Of a stretch of DNA of 64,000 bases, positions 1 to 9,248 are shown piece after piece; position 1 is the first letter of the stretch; each line of letters opens with the position of its first letter. A model generated the notes under the pieces. It saw only the letters and a program-made list of their open reading frames with translations. It searched no databases and was not told the origin of the DNA. The stretch covers positions 1 to 64,000 of the forward strand of contig JAQEDJ010000004.1 in the NCBI GenBank assembly GCA_027669525.1, given 5' to 3'. Made by a program: the position numbers and the translations under genes. This DNA comes from Coriobacteriaceae bacterium AM48-5. Its GTDB lineage: Bacteria; Actinomycetota; Coriobacteriia; Coriobacteriales; Coriobacteriaceae.

Positions 1-2
1 GC

Positions 3-957
3 GCCGCAGGGCTTGTGCTCGCCGTGGCGCTTCCGCTTGCGTGTGGACTTTTGACCTGGGAATCCTGCATCTTTGCGGCATGCTTGCGTGTGGACTTTTG
101 ACCTGGGGAATCCTGCATCTTTGCGGCATGGTTCACTCCGGCTTGCGCTTCGTGGTCGAGGCATGGGCGAGCTATCAGATTCTCGCGACATGCGAGCTGT
201 GCCGCCAGAGCCTGGCCGTGGCCCGTGCGTTCTCGAAGGGCGGCCTTGTCGCGGCGCGCGAAGCCGTCGGGCTCATCGTGGGACGCGACACGTCTGTTCT
301 CGACGAGCAGGGCGTCGCGCGCGCCGCCGTGGAAACGGTGGCGGAGAACGCGAGCGACGGCGTCATCGCGCCGCTTTTCTACCTTATGATCGGGGGTGCG
401 CCCTTGGGCATGGCGTACAAGGCGGTGAACACGCTCGACAGCATGGTGGGCTACAAAAACGAGCGCTACATCGACTTCGGCTGCGCCTCGGCGCGCCTCG
501 ACGATGCGGTGAACTGGATTCCCTCGCGCTTATCGGCCCTGCTCATGATCGCCGTGTGCCCGATCGTCGGGCTCGATGCGCACGGGGCGGCGCGCATCTG
601 GCGCCGCGACAGGCGTCGCCATACGAGCCGAACGCGGCACAGACCGAGTCAGCGTGCGCGGGCGCGCTCGGGCTGCGCCTGGCAGGACCCGCGGTGTATT
701 TCGGCAAGCTCGTTGAGAAACCGACGATAGGCGACGCGTCCCGCGAAATCGAGTGGGGCGACATCGCCCGGGCGACAAGGCTCATGCTCGCCGCGTCCGT
801 ATGCGCGCTCGTCGTCTTCGGCGCTGCGCGCGCGGCGGTCGTGCTCGGCCGTGGGGGCGATGTTATGGAGGGAAGACCACGCCGCGCCCGGCTGCCGGGG
901 GATCCTGCGCGCCCGTACGCATGGGGGCAGCGCGCAATCGCTCGGCATCGCTTGTGA
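3..957 (+). CDS. cbiB: Adenosylcobinamide-phosphate synthase CbiB/CobD, 5' truncated by window edge, frame-broken
   Basis: This is the membrane enzyme that attaches the aminopropanol (phosphate) arm to adenosylcobyric acid in late cobalamin synthesis. The N-terminus lies outside the window; hydrophobic segments open the visible part (AVALPLACGLLTWGILHL). Conserved blocks follow: ENASDGVIAPLFY, YKAVNTLDSMVGYKNERY, FGCASARLDDAVNWIPSRL, and after a frame break near 605 the C-terminal GLRLAGPAVYFGKLVEKPTI and IEWGDI..A segments. The reading runs in frame 3, then 2 after the duplication at 35-129, then 1 from about 605. The true stop is uncertain because the last frame runs into cobD. It is the first visible gene of a compact B12 block. 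Identity is firm; the exact 3' end is not. Confidence 0.85.
35..129. repeat. Tandem duplication of about 47 bp inside cbiB
   Basis: A unit beginning GCTTGCGTGTGGACTTTTGA is present at 35-81 and again at 82-129. The copies differ only by one extra G in a G-run, which shifts the frame between them. CbiB homologues would need one copy (LACGLLTWGILHLCGM). It may be a real small duplication or an assembly slip. Confidence 0.85.
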
Positions 958-2085
958 AAGGGGCGCCTCCGACCTCATTGACTTCTCGGTGAACGTGAAT
1001 CCGGCAGGCCCCTCGCCGCGCGCCGTCGCCGCAGCTTGCAAGGCGCTTTCTCGAATCGACGCCTACCCCGATAGGGAAAGTCTCGCCCTCGTTCGCGCCC
1101 TAGCGCGCGCCCAGGGCATTCCCGAAGATACTATCGTCTGCGGCGCGGGCGCGTCCGACATCATCTGGCGGCTCGCCGCGGCGGTGCGCCCGAAACGCAT
1201 CGTCGTGTGCGCGCCGACGTTTTCTGAATATGCGGAGGCGGCATCGTACTACGGCGCATGCGTGCAGGAGTTCCCGCTCTCCGAAGCGGACGACTTCGAC
1301 GTGCCCACCTCCTTCGCCCGCGCGATCGAGGGGCCGGGAGACGTGGCGTACCTCTGCAATCCGAACAACCCGACGGGGCGCCTCGTCGACCCAGCGTGAT
1401 CGATGCCGCAGCTTGCCGCTGCGAGCAGGTGGGCGCGCTGCTCGTCGTGGACGAGTGCTTCCTCGGATTTGCGCCCGACGCCCGCGAAAGGAGCGTGGCC
1501 GCACGCGCCGCGTGTTCGCGCCATGTGGCCGTGCTCTCCGCGTTCACCAAGCTCTACGGAATGGCGGGGTTGCGGTTGGGATATCTGATCAACGGAAACG
1601 CCCAACTCATCGAGGGGATTCGCCGGGCGGGGCAGGCGTGGCCCGTCTCCTCGGTCGCCGAGGCCGCGGGCATCGCCGCCCTGGAAGACATTGAATACGT
1701 CTCGCGCACGTGCGATGTATTGGCGGGCGAGCGAGCGTGGCTTTCCCACGAGCTCTCCTCGCTCGGGCTTTCCGTCGTGCCGTCGGATGCGAACTTCCTT
1801 TTAGTCCGCACGCCGGCGAAAGACATTCCCGAGCGCCTGTATAAACAGGGTGTTTTGGTCCGCACGTGCGACTCGTTTTCGGTACTGTCCCGTTTCTGGT
1901 GCCGCGTCGCGGTGCGCACGCGCAAGGAGAATGCCCGGCTTGCGATGGCGTTCAGCTGCGCGCTTCGGGCGGAAGGTGCATCGGGCGAAGGCGAACCCGA
2001 CGAACGAGGCGGCGCTTCTTTCAGCGGCGCTATGGCGGGCGCGGATGGCCGAGGCTCGGCGAAGGAGGTCGATACCCGTGGGTAG
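860..2085 (+). CDS. cobD: L-threonine-O-3-phosphate decarboxylase-type aminotransferase (CobD/CobC), frame-broken
   Basis: A PLP-dependent fold-type I enzyme that makes (R)-1-amino-2-propanol phosphate, the arm used by CbiB. The usual opening HGG...G...[16 protein letters not shown] is present, followed by [27 protein letters not shown] and, after a frame break near 1395, [14 protein letters not shown] and the PLP-lysine segment [16 protein letters not shown]. The C-terminal part ends with [11 protein letters not shown] and VLVRTCDSF. Start is ATG 860 or GTG 851; both lie in the tail of cbiB. The stop TAG at 2083-2085 overlaps the cobQ start by 8 bases, consistent with translational coupling. 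Both names CobD and CobC are in use for this enzyme; family assignment is firm. Confidence 0.88.
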
Positions 2086-3575
2086 GGCGAAGCCCATCAT
2101 GATCCAGGGCACCATGTCGAACGCGGGGAAGAGCCTGCTTGCGGCGGGGCTGTGCCGCGTGCTTTCGCAGGACGGCCTACGCGTGACTCCCTTCAAGAGC
2201 CAGAACATGGCACTCAACAGCGGTGTCACGGCTGACGGGCTCGAGATGGGGCGCGCCCAGATCATGCAGGCCGAGGCGTGCGGCATCGCGCCCGACGTGC
2301 GCATGAACCCCATCCTGCTCAAGCCTGAAAGCGGCCACCGAAGCCAGCTCATCGTGGCCGGCAAGGCGCAGGGAGCCTTCGCTGCGAGGGACTACTTCGC
2401 GCGAAAGAAGGCGCTCATGCCGCAGATTTTGGAGGCGTTCGATTCGCTCGCTGAGGAAAACGACGTCATCGTCATCGAGGGCGCCGGCAGCCCCGCCGAA
2501 ATCAACCTTGCCGAAAACGACATCGTCAACATGGGGCTCGCGCGCGCCGTGTCCTCCCCCGTGCTGCTCGCGGGCGACATCGACCCAGGCGGGGTGTTTG
2601 CCCAGCTCTACGGCACGGTCGCGCTCCTTGCGCCCGAGGACCGCGCGCTTTTGCGGGGGCTTGTGGTGAACAAGTTCCGCGGCGATGTGGAAATCCTGCG
2701 CCCGGGTTTGGCCCCGCTCGAGAAGATGTGCGGGTTCCCGTCGTGGGGGTCGTGCCGTATCTTACGCTCGACCTGGACGACGAGGACTCGCTCGCGCCGC
2801 GCCTATCTGCCCGCGAGGCGCGCGGCGTCATCGACGTCGCGTCGTGCGTCTTCCGCATCTTTCGAACTTCACCGACTTCGACCCGCTTTCGCGCGTGCCC
2901 GGCGTGGGCGTGCGCTACGTTTCCTCGACGACCGATCTGGGCCGACCCGACCTGGTGGTGCTCCCCGGCTCGAAGACCACGCTCGACGACGCGCGCTGGC
3001 TTGCGGCTAGCGGCATCGGAGCCTGTGTACGCGCGCTTTCGGGCGCGGGCACGCCGGTGCTCGGCATATGCGGAGGCTACCAGCTTTTGGGAGACGAGCT
3101 TTCCGACCCGCACGGCAGGGAAGGCGCTGGCACCGCGCGCGGGCTCGGGCTCATCCCTGCAAGTACGGTGTTCAAGGAGGAAAAGCGCCTCGCCCAGTCG
3201 GCACTGCGCATCACGGGCGCCCAAGGCGCGTTCTCGGTGTGGAACGGCATGACGGCGCGCGGGTACGAGATTCACGACGGCGAAACGACCGTCTCCTGCG
3301 CCCCTGCAGGCACGATTGGCGGCAAACCAGAAGGCGCGGCCTGCGGAAACGTGTTCGGAACCTATCTCCACGGCCTGTTCGACGAACCGGGGTTGGCGCT
3401 CGCCCTCGCGCGCTCGCTCGCGCGCTTGCGCGGCCTGCCCGAGAGCGTCGTGGGTGCTGCGGGCGCAGCGTCCGCAGCCGATCACCGTGCGCGCGAGTTC
3501 GACCGCCTGGCCGACGTCGTGCGCGGGGCGCTCGACATGGAGTATGTCTACCGCATTATCGAGGAGGGCGTATGA
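2078..3575 (+). CDS. cobQ: Cobyric acid synthase CobQ/CbiP, two frame breaks
   Basis: A glutamine-dependent amidotransferase that amidates four carboxyl groups of adenosylcobyrinic diamide. The N-terminal dethiobiotin-synthase-like domain starts [20 protein letters not shown], a P-loop, with [13 protein letters not shown] and [13 protein letters not shown]; the C-terminal class I glutaminase domain has [15 protein letters not shown], the nucleophile loop [10 protein letters not shown] (Cys) and the His segment [11 protein letters not shown] 2078 is chosen as start because AAGGAGG lies at 2062-2068. Reading passes from frame 2 to frame 1 near 2735 and to frame 3 near 2850 ([14 protein letters not shown]). 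Total length of about 499 codons fits the family. The end overlaps cobA by 4 bases (ATGA). Confidence 0.92.
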
Positions 3576-4087
3576 TCCACGTGTATCATGGCGACGGCAA
3601 AGGCAAGACCACGGCGGCGATGGGCCTCGCCCTTCGCATGCTCGCCGCAGGCCGCCGCGTCGTCGTCGTGCAGTTCCTGAAAGACGGCGAAAGCGGGGAG
3701 GCGCGCCTGCTCGCCGAGCATTTCGGCGTGCCCGTGTTCGCGGGGAAGGTGTCGGACAAGTTTACCTGGTCAATGACGTCGGAAGAACTTGCCGCGACGT
3801 GCGAGCTGCACGATGGGAACCTCGCTTCCGCGCTCGCCGAGCTCGAGGGCGCTCAGGAGGGGCTGCTCGTGCTCGACGAGGCGCTCGACGCGCTTTCGAA
3901 GGGGCTTGTCGACGAGGCGCTCGTGGACCGCGCGCTCGATATGTCCGCGCGCGGCGTCGAAGTAGCGCTCACCGGGCGCGCGCCTTCCCGCAAGATCGTG
4001 GAGAAGGCCGACTACATAACCGAGATGCGGTGCGAGAAACACCCCTACGCTCAGGGGATATGTGCAAGGGAAGGAGTGGAGTACTAG
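3572..4087 (+). CDS. cobA: Cob(I)alamin adenosyltransferase, CobA/BtuR type
   Basis: It transfers the adenosyl group of ATP to reduced corrinoid. The 171-residue protein begins [20 protein letters not shown], a P-loop typical of the CobA/CobO/BtuR family, followed by VVVVQFLKDGESGE, LLVLDEALDAL (Walker B-like) and the conserved end VEVALTGRAPSRKIVEKADYITEM. Length is somewhat short of the E. coli enzyme but matches the compact actinobacterial and clostridial forms. The ATG lies within the cobQ stop (ATGA), so the two are coupled, and cbiC starts directly after the stop. Intact frame. Confidence 0.95.
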   Translation: MIHVYHGDGKGKTTAAMGLALRMLAAGRRVVVVQFLKDGESGEARLLAEHFGVPVFAGKVSDKFTWSMTSEELAATCELHDGNLASALAELEGAQEGLLVLDEALDALSKGLVDEALVDRALDMSARGVEVALTGRAPSRKIVEKADYITEMRCEKHPYAQGICAREGVEY

Positions 4088-4729
4088 ATGGATTCCAAGG
4101 AGATGGCGCCCGGCGACATCGAGCGGCGCAGCTTCGAGATCATCACCGAAGAGCTCGGCGGCCGCGCGTTCCCACCGCTCGAAGAACCCGTCGTGAAGCG
4201 CGTTATCCACACCACTGCCGACTTCTCGTACGCCGATTCCCTCGTGTTCACCCATGACGCCGCGCACTGTGCGCTCGACGCACTGCGCGCAGGGGCCACG
4301 GTGCTCACCGACACGAACATGGCGCTCGCAGGCATAAGCAAGCCCGCGCTCGCGAAGCTCGGCTGCAAGGCCGTGTGCTACATGGCCGACCCTGATGTCG
4401 CCGCAACGGCGCGCGCCGCGGGCACGACTCGCGCCGTTGCGAGCATGGACAAAGCTTGTCGCATCGAGGGTCCGCTCATCGTGGCCGTCGGCAACGCTCC
4501 CACAGCACTTCTGCGCCTCGCCGAGCTCATGGACGCGGGGAAGATCGCGCCCGCGCTCGTCGTTGGGGTGCCGGTCGGGTTTGTGAATGTGGTTGAGGCG
4601 AAAGAGGAGCTACTCGCGCGACGCGTGCCGGCCATCGTCGCGAGGGGTCGCAAGGGCGGCTCGACCGTGGCGGCCGCCATTATGAACGCGCTGCTCTACC
4701 AGATCACGCGCCCAGGCGGCCCGAAGTGA
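4088..4729 (+). CDS. cbiC: Precorrin-8X (cobalt-precorrin-8) methylmutase
   Basis: It catalyses the 1,5-methyl shift that gives hydrogenobyrinic/cobyrinic acid. The 213-residue intact protein shows the family signature IERRSFEIITEE near residues 11-22, KRVIHTTADFSYAD with the expected catalytic His41, GATVLTDTNMALAGI, and a glycine-rich phosphate-like end GVPVGFVNVVEAKE and GRKGGSTVAAAIMNAL. It abuts cobA without a gap and overlaps cbiJ by 4 bases. Presence of a ring-contraction-stage enzyme beside late arm-attachment enzymes suggests the rest of the corrin pathway lies upstream of the window. Confidence 0.95.
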   Translation: MDSKEMAPGDIERRSFEIITEELGGRAFPPLEEPVVKRVIHTTADFSYADSLVFTHDAAHCALDALRAGATVLTDTNMALAGISKPALAKLGCKAVCYMADPDVAATARAAGTTRAVASMDKACRIEGPLIVAVGNAPTALLRLAELMDAGKIAPALVVGVPVGFVNVVEAKEELLARRVPAIVARGRKGGSTVAAAIMNALLYQITRPGGPK

Positions 4730-5465
4730 CGGCGCCCGCATCCGCGCCGGCGCTGCGCATCTTCGCCGGCACCACCGAGGGCCGCCTTCTGTGCGAATGG
4801 GCGAGCGGGGCGGGCATCCCCGCCCGTGCCTACGCGGCAACCGAGTACGGAGGCGAGCTTTTGGGCGAGCTTCCGGGCATCGAGGTGCATGCGGGCAGGC
4901 TCGACGATGTCGACATGGAGCGCGAGCTTTCCGGCGCGCGCATCGTCGTCGACGCCACGCACCCCTTCGCTACGCTCGCAAGCGGCAACATCCGGGCCGC
5001 TTCGCTCGCCGTGGGTGCACGATGCCTGCGCCTTGCGCGCCCAGCCGAGGCGCTGCCCAAAGGCGTCGTGTCGGTCGCGTCGATCGCCTGCGCGGCGCGC
5101 TTTCTCTCCGAGAACCCGGGTCGCGCGCTTCTCACGACGGGGAGCAAGGAGCTTGCTCCCTACACGCGCGTCGCCGATTTCGCGGAGCGCTTCTTCGTGC
5201 GTGTGCTTCCGCTGCCCGGTGCTATAACGAAGTGCATCGACGCGGGTTTTCGCCGTCGCACGTCATCGGCATGCAGGGGCCCTTCACCCGCGAGCTCAAC
5301 GAGGCGATGCTTCGGCAGGTGGGCGCCCAGTGGCTTGTGACCAAGGACTCGGGAACCGTAGGCGGCACGGCTGAGAAGCTCGCCGCAGCGCGCGCCGTGG
5401 GAGCGCGCTGCATCGTGGTCACCCGTCCCGCCGAGGGAGGCGGGGCCTTTCGCTTCGGGAAGTAG
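4726..5465 (+). CDS. cbiJ: Precorrin-6A (cobalt-precorrin-6A) reductase, frame-broken
   Basis: NAD(P)H-dependent reductase of the corrin macrocycle. The N-terminal segment LRIFAGTTEGRLLCEW is the family's opening (GTTEGR), followed by ARIVVDATHPFATLASGNI, RALLTTGSKELAPYT and FFVRVLPLPGAI. A frame break near 5250 precedes the C-terminal segment HVIGMQGPFTRELNEAMLR, LVTKDSGTVGGTAEKL and CIVVTRPAE. GTG 4726 overlaps the cbiC stop. It is the last gene of the visible block; no terminator hairpin is evident just after it, only a transposase remnant. Confidence 0.92.
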
Positions 5466-5531
5466 AAGACGCGCTCTTACGAGAGTTCGCGCGCTAGGCG
5501 CTCGCCGCGCCTGCGCGCCCTCCCGCCCGCG

Positions 5532-5618
5532 AGGAGGATCGCCTCGAGCAAGCTCGACCCTTACAAGCCCGTCATCCACCAATAGCTCGAGGACGACTCC
5601 CGGAACTGGCGCAAACAG
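5532..5618 (+). pseudogene. Remnant of an IS21-family IstA transposase
   Basis: About 29 codons read RRIASSKLDPYKPVIHQ, a TAG stop, then LEDDSRNWRKQ. This matches the conserved IstA pattern S-K-L-D-P-Y-K-P followed by ..L..D...W.KQ. Nothing of the rest of istA or of istB is visible on either side. It sits at the boundary between the B12 block and the exporter genes and marks an old insertion or a rearranged junction. The match is from memory of the family, over a short stretch. Confidence 0.55.
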
Positions 5619-5627
5619 CCCTTCAAT

Positions 5628-5695
5628 AAGTTGCGGTGAAATAGTGTCTGTTTTTGCTGCTAGATAGCATTTTCAGTCCCTAATTCACCGCAACT
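5628..5695. repeat. Palindromic intergenic repeat, AAGTTGCGGTGAAATAG type, copy 1
   Basis: Left arm AAGTTGCGGTGAAATAG at 5628-5644, right arm ending ATTCACCGCAACTT at 5695, separated by about 35 bases. The same arms, with a different centre, recur at 21903-21971. It lies between convergent genes (cbiJ remnant area and the - strand permease) and could act as a bidirectional terminator or be a small mobile palindrome. Confidence 0.75.
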
Positions 5696-5708
5696 TGTTG
5701 GTGGTGGC

Positions 5709-6923
5709 TTACTGGTAGCGTAGGCACTCCACCGGATCGAGCTTTGCCGCGCGGCGAGCGGGATAGAAGCCAAAGATTACGCCAATGCCGACGGAGACGG
5801 CGAAGGCCAGCAGCACCGTGGCGATTGAAAAACTCGGTGTGATTTGCCCGCTGGCTCCGAGCTCGCCAAGAATCCCGGATCCGGAGGCAAACATCGCGAG
5901 ACCCCAGGCCAGCAGATAGCCTATCAGGACACCCAACAGTCCGCCGGTGACGCACAGCGCCGAAGACTCGGCCAAAAACTGCGCAGTGATATCGCGACGA
6001 CTGGCGCCCAGAGCGCGGCGGATGCCGATCTCTCGAATGCGCTCAGTCACGTTGGTGAGCATCATATTCATAATGCCGATACCGCCGACAAGCAGCGAGA
6101 TGCTGGCGACAGCACCCATGATGAGCGAGAACGCGCCCATAAATGAGTTGAGCGCATCGATGGCGCTTTTCATGGATGTCGCCGATACGCTGTCGTACTC
6201 ATCCTCCTCCTCGATGCCCTTCATCGCGCGCACCTTGGACTCGATGGCCTTACAAAGCTCATCCATGTCCGTGCCCTCGGCGGCAAGTGCCGTCACGCTG
6301 GGGAATGAAGGATTCTCGTCGCCAAACAGCCCAGCGATGGTTTCGCGTGGCATATACAGCGTGAGCGAGCCCATGGAGTCGCTGCCGCCATCAATCACGC
6401 CTACAATCTGCACCTCGCCGCTGGACACCTTGATGGTTTTTCCCAGCGCATCCTGTTCGTTGCCGTAAAGCTGATCGGCGCCGCCGCGGCTGATGAGCGC
6501 CACGCGCGAGCCTGCCTTTGACTCGACATCGGTGTAGGTGCGCCCCGCAACGAGCTTGCTGGCCCCCACGGCATCGAGCATGTCGCTATCGACACCCTGT
6601 GCCATGACGGTATAGCTTTTATCGCCGGTCTTGTACTCGGTATACGCGCTGTCGACAATGCCGATCTGCTCTATCTGCGGCACCAGTTTTTGAAGCTTCT
6701 CGATGTCCGACTCGGTGAGTTCTTGCGACGAATAGATTTGCACCATGCGCGCCGCATTGAGGCCCAGACTGTTGACCAGGCTGTTTTGGATGCCGCCGAT
6801 GAGCGAAGTCATGGCGATAACCGAGGCGATGCCGATGACAATACCCAGGATGGTGAGCAGGCTGCGCCCCTTGTTGGCTTCGAGCGAGTGAAGGGCTTCC
6901 TGGATGAGATCGCGGGCGCTCAT
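5709..6923 (-). CDS. MacB-type ABC transporter permease (FtsX-like domain)
   Basis: A 404-residue membrane component of a tripartite-like export system. The N-terminus [20 protein letters not shown] is the first membrane helix with the conserved ILGI.IGI..V signature of MacB proteins; residues about 45-270 form the extracellular core (MacB_PCD), and three more helices lie in the C-terminal FtsX domain, including [20 protein letters not shown] and [13 protein letters not shown], both hallmarks. The end [18 protein letters not shown] is the canonical MacB ending. It overlaps the ATPase gene by 4 bases and is last in the operon adaptor-ATPase-permease. Substrate cannot be told from sequence; peptides or antimicrobials are typical. 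Confidence 0.93.
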   Translation of the reverse strand: MSARDLIQEALHSLEANKGRSLLTILGIVIGIASVIAMTSLIGGIQNSLVNSLGLNAARMVQIYSSQELTESDIEKLQKLVPQIEQIGIVDSAYTEYKTGDKSYTVMAQGVDSDMLDAVGASKLVAGRTYTDVESKAGSRVALISRGGADQLYGNEQDALGKTIKVSSGEVQIVGVIDGGSDSMGSLTLYMPRETIAGLFGDENPSFPSVTALAAEGTDMDELCKAIESKVRAMKGIEEEDEYDSVSATSMKSAIDALNSFMGAFSLIMGAVASISLLVGGIGIMNMMLTNVTERIREIGIRRALGASRRDITAQFLAESSALCVTGGLLGVLIGYLLAWGLAMFASGSGILGELGASGQITPSFSIATVLLAFAVSVGIGVIFGFYPARRAAKLDPVECLRYQ

Positions 6924-7692
6924 GCCACCACTCCTTTCGGCAGGTTGGCGGAGGCGGAAATCATGGGCAGGCTATCTACGGCGCTGCGCAGTGTCCGCGG
7001 TGCATGTGGAATATACGCGCCGTCGTGAATGCGACCGTCGCGGATGGTCACGGCGCGGTCGGCCTCGGCGGCGATGCCGGGGTCGTGTGTGATAAGAACG
7101 ATGGTTTTGCCGCGCTTCTGGAGCTTATGGAAGGTCTCCATCACAAGCGCTCCGGTAGCGGAGTCCAGGTTTCCCGTCGGCTCGTCGGCCAGAATGATGG
7201 GCGGGTCATTGACGAGGCGCGCGCGATTGCGACGCGCTGCATCTGTCCGCCCGAGAGCTCTGATATGCGGTGGTCCCAGTGGTCGACCGGCAGCGTGACG
7301 GCCTGCAGCGCGTGCACGGCGCGCATCTCGCGCTGGCTGCGCGGCACATTGGTGTAGGACAGTGGCAGCATGACGTTTTCGATCACCGTCAGGCGCGGCA
7401 GCAGATTAAAGCTCTGAAAGACAAAGCCGATGCTCAGCGCTCGCACCTCGGTGAGCTCGTCATCGTCGAGCTCGGCGACGTTGAGCCCTTGCAGGAAGTA
7501 TTCGCCCGCCGTCGGTTTGTCCAGGCAGCCCAGGATGTTCATGAGCGTCGACTTGCCCGAGCCCGAAGGGCCGGTAATGGCGACGAACTCGCCGGGTTCT
7601 ACCGCCAGGCTCACGTTATGCAGGATGTGGGCGCAACCGGCCTCGCTCTCAAAGATGCGGTGCACGTTGCGGATGTCGATAACGGGACGCAT
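6920..7692 (-). CDS. ABC transporter ATPase, MacB/LolD type, frame-broken
   Basis: Energises the adjacent permease. Walker A is [15 protein letters not shown]; the Q-loop region reads [19 protein letters not shown]; the signature is [15 protein letters not shown] one-base loss near 7207, in a GC-alternating run, separates this from the remainder, where the Walker B segment [12 protein letters not shown] and the H-loop [15 protein letters not shown] are encoded. Length once repaired is about 257 residues, slightly longer than LolD because of a C-terminal extension after the DGRI segment. The start ATG overlaps the adaptor stop; the end overlaps the permease start. Confidence 0.92.
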
Positions 7693-9117
7693 TACATGCC
7701 CTCGTCGGCAGACATACTGCCCGAATCCGCGCTGTAGCCGCCGTCAGCCGTTGCGTCCGCTCCGGTGTCCATGACGAGGGTGTCGCCATCGCGCAGCTTG
7801 GTAACCGGCACGTTGGGGTTGATCTCGTTGCCCTGGTCGTCGCGCTTGACCTGCGTCTTACCGACTACAGCCTCGTTGTCGTTTTGCGTCACGACGGTCA
7901 CCTTCACGCGGCGCGTCTTCTTGCCTTCCGAATCGGTGGCCAGATTGACGTAATAGTGCTCGCCATCTTCGGTCATCAGCGCCATGGTCGGCACCATAAC
8001 CACGTCGTCGAGCTTCTCGGTCACTACCGAGACCTCGGCAGTCATACCCGGCTTAAGGCGACTGTCGGGTGCTTCGATGAGGATGTCGACGTTAAAGGTC
8101 ACGCTGCCGCCGCTACCGGAGCCGGAGTCAGAGTTTGCCACCGAGGCGATAGCCGTGACGGTGCCCTGGCTCACGATATCGGGAAACGCGGGATAGGTCA
8201 CGTTGGCGCTTTGGCCCACGGCAATTTTGGCGATATCCTTTTCGCCCACCTGAACCGTCACCTTCATCTTGGACAGGTCGGCGATTTGCATGCACTGCTT
8301 GCCGCCGCTCGTGTCGCCTTCGCCCATGATCGTGCCTCCGGTCACCGTGGCACCGACTTTGGCGTTGAGCTCGACGATGTTGCCCGAACTGGGGGCCTTT
8401 ACGGTGCGCTCGGCCGCCTTTGCAGTTGCCTGCTCCAGCGTTGCCTGGGCCGAGGCGAGGTTGCGCTGGGCGGTCGAGACGGCATTTGCGTTGGCGTTTG
8501 CGTCCGATGGGCCGGTCGATCCGTCACTGTCCGTTGTCGGTGCGGCCTGTGCGGCCGCGAGTGCCACCTTTGCATTGTTCAGGTCTTCCTGGGCGGCCGC
8601 GACCGCGCGCTGCGCCTCGGAAACAGCGCTATCGAGCGCGTCGTTCTTAATGGTCATGAGTACGTCGCCTCGTTGACGCTCTGTCCGGCCTGCACGTTGA
8701 TCTTTTCAACCGTACCGTCGACAGAAGGGGAGACGACCGATGCGAGATGGGCTTAAGCTGCCCCTTGGCTTCGACTGTGGTGGTAAACGTGCCTTCGGTG
8801 ACCATGTCGGTCACCGGTCCGTTGGTGCCTGCGGGTTGCGCGTTGATGACCAGCGTTGCGATGATGGCAATGAGCGCGATGGCAACAACGACACCGACGG
8901 CGATACCGCGTCGGATGAGCTTTTTGCGCCGACGCTCGGCACGCTTTGCCTTGAGCTTTGCATAGGCTTCTTCATCGGAAATCTCGGCGGTATCGTTCGT
9001 GCGTCCGCTCTGCTTTTCGGCATGTACGTTTGTAATCAAAGGAATCGTTTCGGTGGCACCTTCGGGCGTGTACTCGGCATCATCCGGGCCTGGGGTGATG
9101 GTGGGGACATTCGGCAT
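7692..9117 (-). CDS. Membrane-fusion/adaptor protein of the MacAB-like exporter, two frame breaks
   Basis: First gene of the exporter operon, preceded by AAGGAG. An unusual 70-residue cytoplasmic N-terminus rich in charged residues leads to one membrane helix (IAVGVVVAIALIAIIATLV, about residues 74-92). Then come a lipoyl half-motif (TTVEAKGQLKPIS), a coiled-coil hairpin rich in Ala/Gln (AVSEAQRAVAAAQEDLNNAK and SAQATLEQATAKAAE), the second lipoyl half (GNIVELNAKVGATVTGG), and beta-barrel segments ending KPGMTAEVSVVTEKLDDVVM. Frame breaks lie near 8742 and 8658; the sequence between them reads ASVVSPSVDGTVEKINVQAG. In Gram-positives such adaptors span the wall rather than reaching an outer-membrane channel. 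Confidence 0.88.
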
Positions 9118-9151
9118 AGCGTCTCCTTTATAGAAAGTTCCTCAATAAGTA

Positions 9152-9180
9152 TATGCGCCGTCGCGTAAGGCGGGCGCATA
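9152..9180 (-). terminator. Hairpin between the L,D-transpeptidase and the exporter operon
   Basis: Arms TATGCGCC (9152-9159) and GGCGCATA (9173-9180) enclose a 13-base loop, in the gap after the transpeptidase stop on the - strand. No clear U-run follows, so the terminator role is tentative. Confidence 0.45.
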
Positions 9181-9248
9181 TGGCGGATTCTTTCGGAACT
9201 GTTAGATTGGTCGCAGCGGCTCCACGTTGTGGGAATGCGCGCGTTGCA

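Noticed and set aside
1..5465. Cobalamin riboswitch in front of the B12 genes
   Set aside because: No B12-box-like element is visible; the block begins before the window, so its leader is not seen.
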